A stretch of 64,000 nucleotides of DNA. It comes from Vandammella animalimorsus. Lineage in GTDB: Bacteria > Pseudomonadota > Gammaproteobacteria > Burkholderiales > Burkholderiaceae_C. Positions 56,427 through 64,000 of the stretch are shown here, piece after piece (positions within the stretch are counted from its first letter, which is position 1; the number at the start of each line of letters is the position of its first letter). Under the pieces are notes generated by a model. It saw only the letters and a list, made by a program, of their open reading frames with translations, made no database searches and had not been told where the DNA came from. Location of the stretch: positions 344,812-408,811 of the forward strand of contig NZ_NSJF01000003.1 of the NCBI RefSeq assembly GCF_002285285.1, given 5' to 3'. A program made the translations under genes and the position numbers.

Positions 56427-58559
56427 TCAGAAACGTGCGTTCCAGGAAAGGGCCAGGCTGCGCCCTGGCGCGGGCAGCTCGGTGCCGGGCAGGCCCTCGG
56501 TCAGGTGCGTGTGATAGCGCCTGTCGGTGAGGTTCTTGACCGCCAGGCGCAGGCTGTGGCCCGGGCGGTAGCGCCAGGTGGCGCCCAGGTCCAGCACGCT
56601 GTGGCCGGGGGTGGGGTTTTCCGTGCCGCGCGAAAAGCGCGTGGCCACGCGGTCCTGGCGCGCCACGATGCGCGCCTGCGCGTCCAGGCGCCAGCCGGTG
56701 GCCAGCTCGCCCTCCCAGCCCAGGCTCAGGCTGTCGGCGGGCATCTGGTAGAGCGGCTCGTCCAGGTCGCGGTTGTCGCCGCGCACGCGCGAATAGGCCG
56801 CCCACAACCAATGGCCGCGCACTGGCTGCCAGCGCAGGTTGGCCTCCATGCCCTGGATTACCACGCTGCCCAGGTTGGCATTGCGCTTGCAAATGGCTGC
56901 GTAGGGCTGGCCACAGGCGGCCAGGGCCTGCGCGCCCGTCAGCGGCACGCCGGTGATGTAGTCGCTGATGCGGTTGCGGTAGAAGGACAGCGCGTAGTCC
57001 AGCCGCGCATCACTGCCCTTGAGGCCGATCTCGAACTGCGTGGCCTTTTCCGGGCGGATCTGCGGGCTGCCGGCGTAGAAAGAGCCATCGCCGCGCAGGC
57101 CGGATTCGAAGCGCTCGCGCAAGTCGCCGGCGCGGAACGCGCGCGCGACGTTGGCGTAGGGGCGCAGCAGCGGTGCCAGCTCGTACATCACCCCCAGGCT
57201 GGCACTGCTGGCGCCATCGCTGCGCGACAGCCCCTGCGTGCGCGCGCCATTGGCCATGGACGCGGCGCGGCCGCGCACGCGGTCGTGGCGCAGCCCGGCC
57301 AGCACGCGCCAGGCGCCGAGCTGCATATCGTCCTGCACGTACAGGCCCAACGCCTGCAGACGCCCATCCTCGAAAGGCACGTTGCGCGCAAAGCGCGTGA
57401 ACGCCGGCGGCGCCGCCTGGTAGCGCTCGGGGCTGGCGCCCATGCGCCAGGCATTCAGGCCCAGCGACAGCAAGTGCTGCGGGTGCGCCAGCCATTCGGC
57501 CTTGGCGTCCAGGCCGTCGGTGGCGAAGTTCACCTCGTTGGTCACCACGTCGCGGCCCAGCCGGTTGCCAAAAGCGTAGATGGTGCGCTGCATCTCCTGC
57601 CGGTACAGGCGCAGATCCAGCCCCAGCGGCGCATCCGCGCTGCGCGCGCGGCTGTAGCCCAGCTCGTACAGGCGGCGCTGCTGGCGCGGCGAATGGATGG
57701 TGATGGAGGCCACGGGCGGCGCCGGGTGCGGCCGCGTCGAGCCGCGGTACCACACGTCGTCGTCGCGGTGCTGCTGTAAAGAAAGGCGCAGCTGCTGGCG
57801 GGCATCGATGCGCCAACGGTACTGGCCGATGAAGGCGCGCGAGTCGTAGCCCGTGCGCGGCTGCTTGCCGTCGGGTGAGCGGTAGTCGCCCCGGTGCAGC
57901 AGCGCCGCGCCCAGCATCAGCGCATGATCGCCGCCGCTGGCGTTGAGCAGAGCCATGGCCTCGGTGCCACGGCTGGCGCTGTCCAACCCCAGGCGGGCGC
58001 GCCCGCTCAGCGCCGGCTGTCCCGGCTCGGCAAAGCGCGCCTGCGGCAGGCGCACGTTGATGGCCCCGCCCAGCGCGCCCGTGCCATACAACACTGAGGC
58101 CGGACCCTTGAGCACCTCCACTTGCTCGGCCAGGCCCAGCGACATGAAGGAGGCCACCGCCCCGGCCGGCTGGGCCGAATTCAGGCGCATGCCATCGACC
58201 AGCAGCACCACGCTGTCCTTTTTCAACCCGCGGATGACCGGGTTCAGCCCCTGCGCGCTGTCGCCCGAGACAGCCAGCCCGGCCTGGCCGCGCAGCGCCT
58301 CGCCCAGGTTGTGCGCCTGCTGGCGCGCCAGCTCCTCGGCCGTCAGCACCGTCAGCGCCACCGGCGTCTCGGCCGCCTGCGCCTCGTAGCCCTTGGCCGT
58401 GACCGTCACCGGCACCAGCACCATCGCTGCAGTGGCTGCAGTGGCTTCAGTGCCTTGCGCGGGCTCGGAAGCCACCGGCATTTGCGCCTGCGCCGCGCCC
58501 GCCAGACCAAGCACCGCGCACGCCAAACATGCGGTCGCCACGGGAGTGTAGGTGTTCAT
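56427..58559 (-). CDS. TonB-dependent outer membrane receptor
   Basis: This 710-residue receptor has a signal peptide (ending AGAAQAQ), a plug with LTAEELARQQAHNLGEALRG, VILLVDGMR-like KKDSVVLLVDGMRLNS, and EVLKGPASVLYGTGALGGAI, then a 22-strand barrel ending in aromatic ARF. The plug and late YHTHLTEG resemble hemin/siderophore-type receptors rather than a copper (OprC) type. The ATG at 58559 has AAGGAA upstream. A Fur-like box lies about 95 bp before it. Confidence 0.88.
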   Translation of the reverse strand: MNTYTPVATACLACAVLGLAGAAQAQMPVASEPAQGTEATAATAAMVLVPVTVTAKGYEAQAAETPVALTVLTAEELARQQAHNLGEALRGQAGLAVSGDSAQGLNPVIRGLKKDSVVLLVDGMRLNSAQPAGAVASFMSLGLAEQVEVLKGPASVLYGTGALGGAINVRLPQARFAEPGQPALSGRARLGLDSASRGTEAMALLNASGGDHALMLGAALLHRGDYRSPDGKQPRTGYDSRAFIGQYRWRIDARQQLRLSLQQHRDDDVWYRGSTRPHPAPPVASITIHSPRQQRRLYELGYSRARSADAPLGLDLRLYRQEMQRTIYAFGNRLGRDVVTNEVNFATDGLDAKAEWLAHPQHLLSLGLNAWRMGASPERYQAAPPAFTRFARNVPFEDGRLQALGLYVQDDMQLGAWRVLAGLRHDRVRGRAASMANGARTQGLSRSDGASSASLGVMYELAPLLRPYANVARAFRAGDLRERFESGLRGDGSFYAGSPQIRPEKATQFEIGLKGSDARLDYALSFYRNRISDYITGVPLTGAQALAACGQPYAAICKRNANLGSVVIQGMEANLRWQPVRGHWLWAAYSRVRGDNRDLDEPLYQMPADSLSLGWEGELATGWRLDAQARIVARQDRVATRFSRGTENPTPGHSVLDLGATWRYRPGHSLRLAVKNLTDRRYHTHLTEGLPGTELPAPGRSLALSWNARF

Positions 58560-58653
58560 GGAAATTCCTTTGCTCAAAACCAGGGGCGCTTTCAGCCTCG
58601 GACTCGCCTGCCAAAGCTCGTCGGCCAGAATGCGAATTCATGCAAATTCTATC

Positions 58654-58672
58654 GAGAATGATTCACATTAAT
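58654..58672. promoter_or_regulatory. Fur-like box upstream of TonB receptor
   Basis: GAGAATGATTCACATTAAT matches 13 of 19 bases of the Fur consensus and overlaps a possible -10 (TAGAAT, minus strand). It suggests iron repression of the receptor and perhaps the whole cluster. Confidence 0.5.
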
Positions 58673-58714
58673 TACAAATCCTTGCCGGCTCGATTGTCTG
58701 CCATGTGGACATGG

Positions 58715-58755
58715 AAAAAACCGCCGTGCAGCAAGCCACTGCACGGCGGTTTTTT
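58715..58755 (-). terminator. terminator of the CoA-transferase operon
   Basis: AAAAAACCGCCGTGCAG pairs with CTGCACGGCGGTTTTTT (17 bp, loop CAAGCCA). It has A and T runs at both ends and is active in both directions in principle. It lies 31 bp past the scoB stop. Confidence 0.9.
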
Positions 58756-58785
58756 CAGTCACTGACAGCTGCTGGGTTCAAGCGC

Positions 58786-59427
58786 TCAGCGCAGCAGCGG
58801 CACGCCGGTTTTTTCCTGGATTTCCTCGAAGCTCACGCCATCGGCCAGCTCCACGAGCTTCAGGCCTTCGGGCGTGACGTCCATCACGCCCAGGTCGGTG
58901 ATGATGCGATCGACCACACCCACGCCGGTCAGCGGCAACGTGCATTCGGGCAGGATCTTCAAGTCGGTGCTGCCATCCTTTTTGCGCGCCACGTGCTCCA
59001 TCAGCACGATGACGCGCTCGACGCCGGCGACCAAGTCCATCGCGCCGCCCATGCCCTTGACCATCTTGCCTGGAATCATCCAGTTGGCCAGGTCACCCTT
59101 GCCGGTGACTTGCATCGCACCCAGGATGGAGAGGTTGATCTTGCCGCCGCGGATCATGGCAAAGCTCTGGTCGCTGCCGAAGATGGACGAGCCCTTGAGC
59201 GTGGTCACGGTCTGCTTGCCGGCGTTGATCAGGTCGGCGTCAACCTGGTCCTCGGTCGGGAACGGGCCGATGCCCAGCATGCCGTTCTCGCTCTGCAGCC
59301 AGACCTCGATGTCGGCCGGCACGTGGTTGGCCACCAGCGTCGGGATGCCGATGCCCAGGTTGACGTAGAAGCCATCCTGCAATTCCTTGGCAGCGCGCGC
59401 TGCCATTTGGTCTTTGGTCCATGCCAT
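58786..59427 (-). CDS. scoB: 3-oxoacid CoA-transferase subunit B
   Basis: This 213-residue subunit carries the catalytic glutamate in [15 protein letters not shown] and the glycine-rich [18 protein letters not shown] start. With ScoA it transfers CoA from succinyl-CoA to acetoacetate (or a similar 3-oxoacid). GGGAGG precedes the ATG, five bases after scoA. Confidence 0.93.
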   Translation of the reverse strand: MAWTKDQMAARAAKELQDGFYVNLGIGIPTLVANHVPADIEVWLQSENGMLGIGPFPTEDQVDADLINAGKQTVTTLKGSSIFGSDQSFAMIRGGKINLSILGAMQVTGKGDLANWMIPGKMVKGMGGAMDLVAGVERVIVLMEHVARKKDGSTDLKILPECTLPLTGVGVVDRIITDLGVMDVTPEGLKLVELADGVSFEEIQEKTGVPLLR

Positions 59428-59432
59428 GGTGT

Positions 59433-60140
59433 TCAGCCTCCCGCCTTGGGTGTCACAGTGCGCTGCTCGATGCGCTTTTCCGGATTGGGGTTGTGCACGA
59501 TGCGGTGCACGTAGATGCCAGGCAGGTGGATGTCATCGGGCGCGATCTCGCCCACCTCGACGATCTTCTCCACCTCGACCACGGTGATCTTGCCGGCCGT
59601 GGCCGCCGCCGGGTTGAAGTTGCGCGCCGTGTAGCGAAAGCGCAGGTTGCCGGCCTTGTCGGCCACGTCGGCCTTGACCAGCGCCACGTCGGCCACCAGC
59701 GATTGCTCCATCACATAGGTCTGGCCGTTGAATTCGCGCGTTTCCTTGCCCTCGGCCACCAGCGTGCCCACGCCGGTCTTGGTGAAGAACGCCGGAATGC
59801 CCGCGCCGCCGGCGCGCAGCTTTTCAGCCAGCGTGCCCTGCGGGGTGAACTCCAGCTCCAGCTCGCCTGCCAGGTACTGGCGCTCAAATTCCTTGTTCTC
59901 GCCCACGTAGGACGAGATCATCTTCTTGATCTGGCGCGTCTCCAGCAGCTTGCCCAGGCCGAAACCATCGACGCCGGCGTTGTTGGAAATCACGGTCAGA
60001 TTCTTCACGCCGCTGTCGCGCAGCGCGTCGATCAGAGCCTCGGGAATGCCGCACAGGCCAAAGCCGCCCACGGCCAGCGTCTGGCCATCGGCAACAATGC
60101 CCTTCAATGCCTCGGCGGCCGAGGGATAGAGCTTGTTCAA
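59433..60140 (-). CDS. scoA: 3-oxoacid CoA-transferase subunit A (TTG start)
   Basis: This 235-residue subunit has [32 protein letters not shown] and [18 protein letters not shown] at 60140 has GGAG seven bases upstream and gives [12 protein letters not shown], the family start. The ATG at 60173 adds eleven unrelated residues. It is divergent from the PAS-LuxR regulator. Confidence 0.9.
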   Translation of the reverse strand: MNKLYPSAAEALKGIVADGQTLAVGGFGLCGIPEALIDALRDSGVKNLTVISNNAGVDGFGLGKLLETRQIKKMISSYVGENKEFERQYLAGELELEFTPQGTLAEKLRAGGAGIPAFFTKTGVGTLVAEGKETREFNGQTYVMEQSLVADVALVKADVADKAGNLRFRYTARNFNPAAATAGKITVVEVEKIVEVGEIAPDDIHLPGIYVHRIVHNPNPEKRIEQRTVTPKAGG

Positions 60141-60215
60141 GATGTATCTCCTGTCTGGGTTGTCATCACGCAAGGCAAGGCGCAGCCTGCCGCGCCTTGC
60201 AAGCCCGCTACGATA

Positions 60216-60235
60216 CTACGTAAATTGGTACGTAG
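60216..60235. promoter_or_regulatory. palindromic operator between scoA and regulator
   Basis: CTACGTA (60216-60222) and TACGTAG (60229-60235) form a perfect 7-bp palindrome around AATTGG, ten bases before the regulator ATG. A further half-like TGCGTAA follows at 60239. Confidence 0.65.
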
Positions 60236-60245
60236 TTTTGCGTAA

Positions 60246-60842
60246 ATGACATCCCCTAATCCGTTCTTGACCGAAACCGCAGCGCCGCAGCAGTGCGCGC
60301 AGGACTACCGCCTGGCTTTCGAGATGGCGCCGGTCGGGTTGGTGCTCTCACGCCATCGGCGCATTGCCGACTGCAACCAGCAGCTGTGCGAGATCTTCCT
60401 GACCACGCGCGAATCGCTGCTGGGCCGCTCTTTCCAGGAGCTCTACCCCAGCGCCGAGGAATTCGAGCGCCTGGGCCAGCGCATCGCACCGATCCTCAAC
60501 GCCAAGGGCTGGTACTCGGACAGCCGCATCATGAAGCGCGCCAACGGCCAGTTCTTCTGGTGCCACGTCAGCGGCCGCGCCTTTGACCGCAGCCAGCCGC
60601 ACGCCGCCGGCATCTGGAGCTTCGAGGACATCAGCGCCCAGCGCCCCATGGCCGCCGGCGCGGCGTTGACCGGGCGCGAACGCGAAGTGGCCGCGCGCGT
60701 GCTGGAGGGCAAGACCTCCAAGCTCATTGGCCGCGAGCTGGGCATCAGCCACCGCACGGTGGAGCTCTACCGCGCCCGGCTGATGCGCAAATTCGGTGCT
60801 GCCACCACTGGCGAGCTGATCCAGAAAATGCTCAGCCAGTGA
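60246..60842 (+). CDS. PAS-LuxR transcriptional regulator
   Basis: This 198-residue regulator has an N-terminal PAS sensor (APVGLVLSRHRRIADCNQQL; GRSFQELYPSAEEF) and a C-terminal LuxR helix-turn-helix LTGREREVAARVLEGKTSKL with IGRELGISHRTVELYRARLM. It lies divergent from scoAB across the palindrome, so it probably controls those genes and itself. Ligand unknown. Confidence 0.88.
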   Translation: MTSPNPFLTETAAPQQCAQDYRLAFEMAPVGLVLSRHRRIADCNQQLCEIFLTTRESLLGRSFQELYPSAEEFERLGQRIAPILNAKGWYSDSRIMKRANGQFFWCHVSGRAFDRSQPHAAGIWSFEDISAQRPMAAGAALTGREREVAARVLEGKTSKLIGRELGISHRTVELYRARLMRKFGAATTGELIQKMLSQ

Positions 60843-60852
60843 GGCGCAAAAA

Positions 60853-60884
60853 AAGCGCTGAAAGCGGCATCGCCTTCAGCGCCT
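60853..60884. terminator. terminator between regulator and mmsA
   Basis: GCGCTGAA (60855-60862) pairs with TTCAGCGC (60875-60882), with A-rich sequence before and CTTG after. Convergent genes share it. Confidence 0.6.
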
Positions 60885-60940
60885 TGAGGCCAAGAGCCAG
60901 CGCCGACGAAGTCACGGGCAGGCTCTTTTTGAACCGTCTT

Positions 60941-62443
60941 TCAAGCCTTGGGATTGAAGGCCAGCGACATGCCGCCGCCCTGGTCGGGCTCGGGCCAGCG
61001 CTGCGAGACGGTCTTGATCTTGGTGTAGAAGCGCGCCGCATCCGGGCCGTAGAGGTGGCCATCGCCGAACTTGGAGCGGCGCAGCCCGCCGAAGTTGAAG
61101 TAGGCCGCAGGCAGCGGCACGGGCACGTTCACGCCGATCATGCCGGCCTCGACCTCGCTCATGAAGCGCTGCGCCGATTTGCCCTCGCGCGTGAAGATCA
61201 CCGCGCCGTTGCCGTATTCGTGGGCATTGGTGATGGCAATGGCCTCCTCCAGCGTGGCCGGGCGCATCATGGCGCGCACCGGGCCGAACACTTCTTCCTG
61301 GTAGAGGTGCATATCGGTGGTGACGCGATCGAACAAGGTCGGCCCGATGTAGTAACCGCCCTCGCAGCCAGGCACCTTCAGGCTGCGGCCATCGGTCACC
61401 AGCTCGCCGCCCTCGGCGATGCAGCGCTCGATGGCCTGCAGCACGGCATCGCGCGATTGCGCCGAAACCACCGCGCCGTAGTCGGCTTGCGGATCGTCGT
61501 AAGGGCCGACCTTGAGCTGGCCGATCTTCTGCACCACCAGCGCGCGCAGGCGCTCGGCGGTCTCCTGCCCCACCGGCAGCAGCAGCGACACGGCCATGCA
61601 GCGCTGGCTGGCCGAGCCATAGCCCGCAGCCACGAAGGCGCTCGCGGCAGCCTCCAGGTCGGCATCGGGCATGACCACCATGTGGTTCTTGCCGCCGGTG
61701 AACGCGGCCACGCGCTTGTTGTGCGAGGTGCCCTTCTGGTAGACGTACTCACCCACCGCCGTGGAGCCCACGAAGCTCACGCCGGCAATGCCAGGGTGCT
61801 CCAGGATGGCATCGACCATTTCCTTGTCGCCCTGCACGACGTTGAACACCCCGTCGGGCAGGCCGGCCTCCTGCCACATGCGCGCGAACTCCAGCGCCGC
61901 GCTGGGCACCTTCTCCGAAGGCTTCCAGACCACGGCATTGCCCACCGAGACAGCCATGGTCATCATCACCGCCGGCACCATGATGGGGAAGTTGAACGGC
62001 GTGATCGCCCCGACCACGCCAATGGGCACGCGCATGGAGAACACGTCGATCTCGCCGCCGACGTTGCTGGCGAACTCGCCCTTGGTGACGTGCGGCGCAT
62101 TGACGGCGAACTCGATGCCCTCGATGGCGCGACCGATCTCGCCCTTGGCATCGGCCAGGGTCTTGCCGTGCTCGCGGCCGATGATCTCGGCCAGCGCATC
62201 GGTGCGCGCAATCATCAGCTCACGCAGCTTGAAAATCACCGCCTGGCGCGTGGCGTGCGAGGCGCGCGCCCAGCGCCGCCCGGCCTCGGTGGCCACGGCC
62301 ACGGCGCGGTCCAGCGTGGCGCGATCGGCGTAGTCGCAGCGCGCGATCTCCTGCCCCGTGGAGGGGTTGAACACCGCCCCGCTGCGCGCGCCGCTGCCCG
62401 GCTCGATCTGGCCTGCGATGAAATGTCCGATGTGTTGCGTCAT
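60941..62443 (-). CDS. mmsA: CoA-acylating methylmalonate-semialdehyde dehydrogenase
   Basis: MmsA converts methylmalonate (or malonate) semialdehyde and CoA to propionyl-CoA (or acetyl-CoA) with NAD, in valine and inositol breakdown. The 500-residue aldehyde dehydrogenase has VVGAITPFNFPIMVPAVMMT, SFVGSTAVGEYVY, and the catalytic cysteine in GSASQRCMAVS, typical of MmsA (SQRCMA). AGGAGA precedes the ATG. No valine-pathway partner is in view. Confidence 0.94.
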   Translation of the reverse strand: MTQHIGHFIAGQIEPGSGARSGAVFNPSTGQEIARCDYADRATLDRAVAVATEAGRRWARASHATRQAVIFKLRELMIARTDALAEIIGREHGKTLADAKGEIGRAIEGIEFAVNAPHVTKGEFASNVGGEIDVFSMRVPIGVVGAITPFNFPIMVPAVMMTMAVSVGNAVVWKPSEKVPSAALEFARMWQEAGLPDGVFNVVQGDKEMVDAILEHPGIAGVSFVGSTAVGEYVYQKGTSHNKRVAAFTGGKNHMVVMPDADLEAAASAFVAAGYGSASQRCMAVSLLLPVGQETAERLRALVVQKIGQLKVGPYDDPQADYGAVVSAQSRDAVLQAIERCIAEGGELVTDGRSLKVPGCEGGYYIGPTLFDRVTTDMHLYQEEVFGPVRAMMRPATLEEAIAITNAHEYGNGAVIFTREGKSAQRFMSEVEAGMIGVNVPVPLPAAYFNFGGLRRSKFGDGHLYGPDAARFYTKIKTVSQRWPEPDQGGGMSLAFNPKA

Positions 62444-62695
62444 GCCTGTCTCCTGAAAAAACCGCTCGATCGCGCCGCCTCGCGGCGCGGCATCGCACAA
62501 AGTTGGAAAAAGAAAACCAGAGATTGCGCCACTGCCACTGGGCACTGCGCCTGCAACGGATTGTGCGGCACCACAAGGCGCGCTGCGGCCCAGCCGGTCA
62601 ACGGGCCAGTCCGCTGGGGGACAAGCCTTGCTAGGGGGTTGTTGCGATTGGGTTTGCAAAGCGGTTTTTCGAGGCAAAAGCCGCAGATGCAAGGC
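62444..62695. other. mmsA upstream region
   Basis: About 250 bp without a gene, before a strong terminator. CGCGCCGC/GCGGCGCG (62471-62489) is a short hairpin in the mmsA leader. No clear operator or promoter was identified. Confidence 0.4.
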
Positions 62696-62734
62696 GAAAA
62701 CGCTTGCAAGGCGTTCAACCTTGCAAGCGTTTTC
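62696..62734 (-). terminator. terminator of SUMF1-type gene
   Basis: GAAAACGCTTGCAAGG (62696-62711) pairs perfectly with CCTTGCAAGCGTTTTC (62719-62734), 16 bp with loop CGTTCAA. It lies 85 bp past the stop. Confidence 0.85.
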
Positions 62735-62819
62735 AACGATGTAGCTGTGGACTTTTGACCGAAAACACCGCCGCAATACTCAATCTCAAAAATCCCCAAA
62801 GCCCTGCGGCCAAGCGGCA

Positions 62820-63692
62820 TCAAGGCTCCAGGCTGCGCGCCAGGCGAAATCCATAGTAGTGCGAGCGCATGACAGCACTGTTTTCAAAGCGATTGGCCGC
62901 ACGCGCCGCACTGGCGCTACCGCCCCAGGAGCCGCCGCGCAGCGACCGCCGGTCTTTTGGGCAATTCCCAGCCAGCCACGCACTGCCATCCGTAGGCGCG
63001 CCCTGGTAGCTGTCGACCCAGCAATCCTGCACCCACTCCCAGACGTTGCCACTCATGTCGTACAAGCCAAAGGCATTGGGGAGTTTTTGCGCCACAGCCT
63101 GCTGCTGACCGCCGCTGTTGGCGTCGTACCAGCCCAGGGTCGACAAATCGCTGCCGCCACAGTGGCTGTGCTGACCGCCCGCGCGGCAGGCGTACTCCCA
63201 CTCAGCCTCACTGGGCAAACGCCAGCCGCCGCCCTGGGTTCGATTCAGCCAGGCGATGAAGTCCTGCGCATCCTGCCAGCTCACCCACACCACAGGGGCG
63301 TTGTCGCCATAGGCATTGCTGCTCAAAAAGTCTGGCGTCAGCAAATCATCGCGTCCCGCCGCACTCACGTATTGCCGGAACTGGCCCAGCGTCACCGGCG
63401 TCCTGCCCAACTGGAAGGCCGGCACCGACACCTGGCGCCGAGGGCCTTCATCTTCATGGGCATGCACATCGGACGTGCGGCAACCGTTGGCCTGCGCCAC
63501 GTTGCGGCGCAGGCCAACGACAGGCAGGCAAGAGCCCATGACGAAATGCCCCGCTGGGATGGCCTGCATCTCAATCGGCAAGGCGGCCCCGGGCTGGGCC
63601 AGCACCGGCTGGGCCAGCCCCCAACACCCCAGCGCCAGAGCACTGGCCTTCCAGGCCCCGGCAGCAGGTCCGGCATGCCATCGTCGGCGCAT
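62820..63692 (-). CDS. secreted SUMF1/formylglycine-type domain protein
   Basis: This 290-residue protein has a signal peptide (ending VLAQPG) and a SUMF1-type domain: AGHFVMGSC, YVSAAGRDD, WVSWQDAQDFIAWLN, RLPSEAEWEYACRAGG, NVWEWVQDCW and LRGGSWGG. It lacks a convincing formylglycine-generating cysteine pair, so a C-type-lectin-like or non-catalytic role is likely. Secreted; partner unknown. Confidence 0.85.
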   Translation of the reverse strand: MRRRWHAGPAAGAWKASALALGCWGLAQPVLAQPGAALPIEMQAIPAGHFVMGSCLPVVGLRRNVAQANGCRTSDVHAHEDEGPRRQVSVPAFQLGRTPVTLGQFRQYVSAAGRDDLLTPDFLSSNAYGDNAPVVWVSWQDAQDFIAWLNRTQGGGWRLPSEAEWEYACRAGGQHSHCGGSDLSTLGWYDANSGGQQQAVAQKLPNAFGLYDMSGNVWEWVQDCWVDSYQGAPTDGSAWLAGNCPKDRRSLRGGSWGGSASAARAANRFENSAVMRSHYYGFRLARSLEP

Positions 63693-63873
63693 CACAGCCC
63701 CTCCGCCCCGCCCATCACAAGGCACCGATCAAACCGCCCTGGGCGCTGGCCTGATGCCCCATCACCGCCAGCACAAACACCAACGCCCGCTTGCAGAAAA
63801 GCCCGCACGGGCACACCAAAGCGGCGTGAAAAAAATGCTGCCAGAAGGGAACTTTTAGCGCGCACAGATCCAA

Positions 63874-64000
63874 TGCTGCGTGCTGCGTGCTGCGTGCTGC
63901 GTGCTGCGTGCTGCGTGCTGCGTGCTGCGTGCTGCGTGCTGCGTGCTGCGTGCTGCGTGCTGCGTGCTGCGTGCTGCGTGCTGCGTGCTGCGTGCTGCGT
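63874..64000. repeat. 7-bp tandem repeat TGCTGCG, 18 or more copies
   Basis: TGCTGCG repeats without change from 63874 to the window edge (18 full copies plus one base). It lies about 180 bp upstream of the SUMF1-type gene start; the end of the array is not seen. Confidence 0.95.

Overview
The window is chromosomal DNA of a high-GC betaproteobacterium, most likely in the Comamonadaceae (Burkholderiales). The reasons are the overall gene content, abundant Bug/TTT-type solute receptors, a PP0621/PilS neighbourhood, a DUF3460-ScpA neighbourhood, HCAAT-type (Liv) transporters with acyl-CoA ligases, and short intergenic gaps with many ATGA overlaps. About 55 protein genes are supported. I see no rRNA, tRNA, insertion sequence or prophage.

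Layout. 0-7 kb: galU, ffh, a CcsA-like cytochrome c assembly gene, a small PP0621-type protein, an orphan PilS-like kinase and a Bug-type receptor. 7.3-11.6 kb: a TetR regulator ahead of an acyl-CoA dehydrogenase / thioesterase / enoyl-CoA hydratase operon. 11.7-18.4 kb: the dnaA / rpmH-rnpA-yidD-yidC block, rearranged so that mnmE rather than dnaN follows dnaA; the dnaA-rpmH gap has one perfect DnaA box and an 8-bp iteron array. 18.4-29.0 kb: a complete type I-C CRISPR-Cas system (cas3-5-8c-7-4-1-2, with an internal cas11c start in cas8c) and an array of 34 repeats and 33 spacers. 29.1-32.5 kb: rfbD, rfbB and gshA on the minus strand.

32.9-42.2 kb: a minus-strand operon for uptake and CoA activation of an organic or aromatic acid (FadD-like ligase, livG-livH-livM-livK-livF, PaaK-like ligase), divergent from a Crp/Fnr regulator. 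42.3-45.4 kb: two tandem Bug receptors of identical length and a XerD-like recombinase. 45.4-48.5 kb: DUF3014, scpA, DUF3460 and bamE. 48.5-48.7 kb: a gene-free AT-rich stretch with three DnaA boxes in 35 bp, a candidate replication origin or DnaA-titration site. 48.9-52.2 kb: a short-chain dehydrogenase, a CorC-type protein and an EEP-family hydrolase. 52.2-58.6 kb: a minus-strand cluster joining a TonB-dependent receptor (Fur-like box upstream) with an NMT1/SsuA-type ABC importer and NnrS. 58.8-62.4 kb: 3-oxoacid CoA-transferase genes under a divergent PAS-LuxR regulator, then mmsA. 62.8 kb to the end: a secreted SUMF1-type protein and a 7-bp tandem repeat running off the window.

The most unusual items are: the intact I-C system directly behind the yidC terminator in a rearranged origin block; the DnaA-box cluster 33 kb from dnaA; several spacer pairs that appear to target homologous phage genes; the independently translated Cas11c start; and the NnrS-ABC-TonB gene cluster, whose substrate is unknown.
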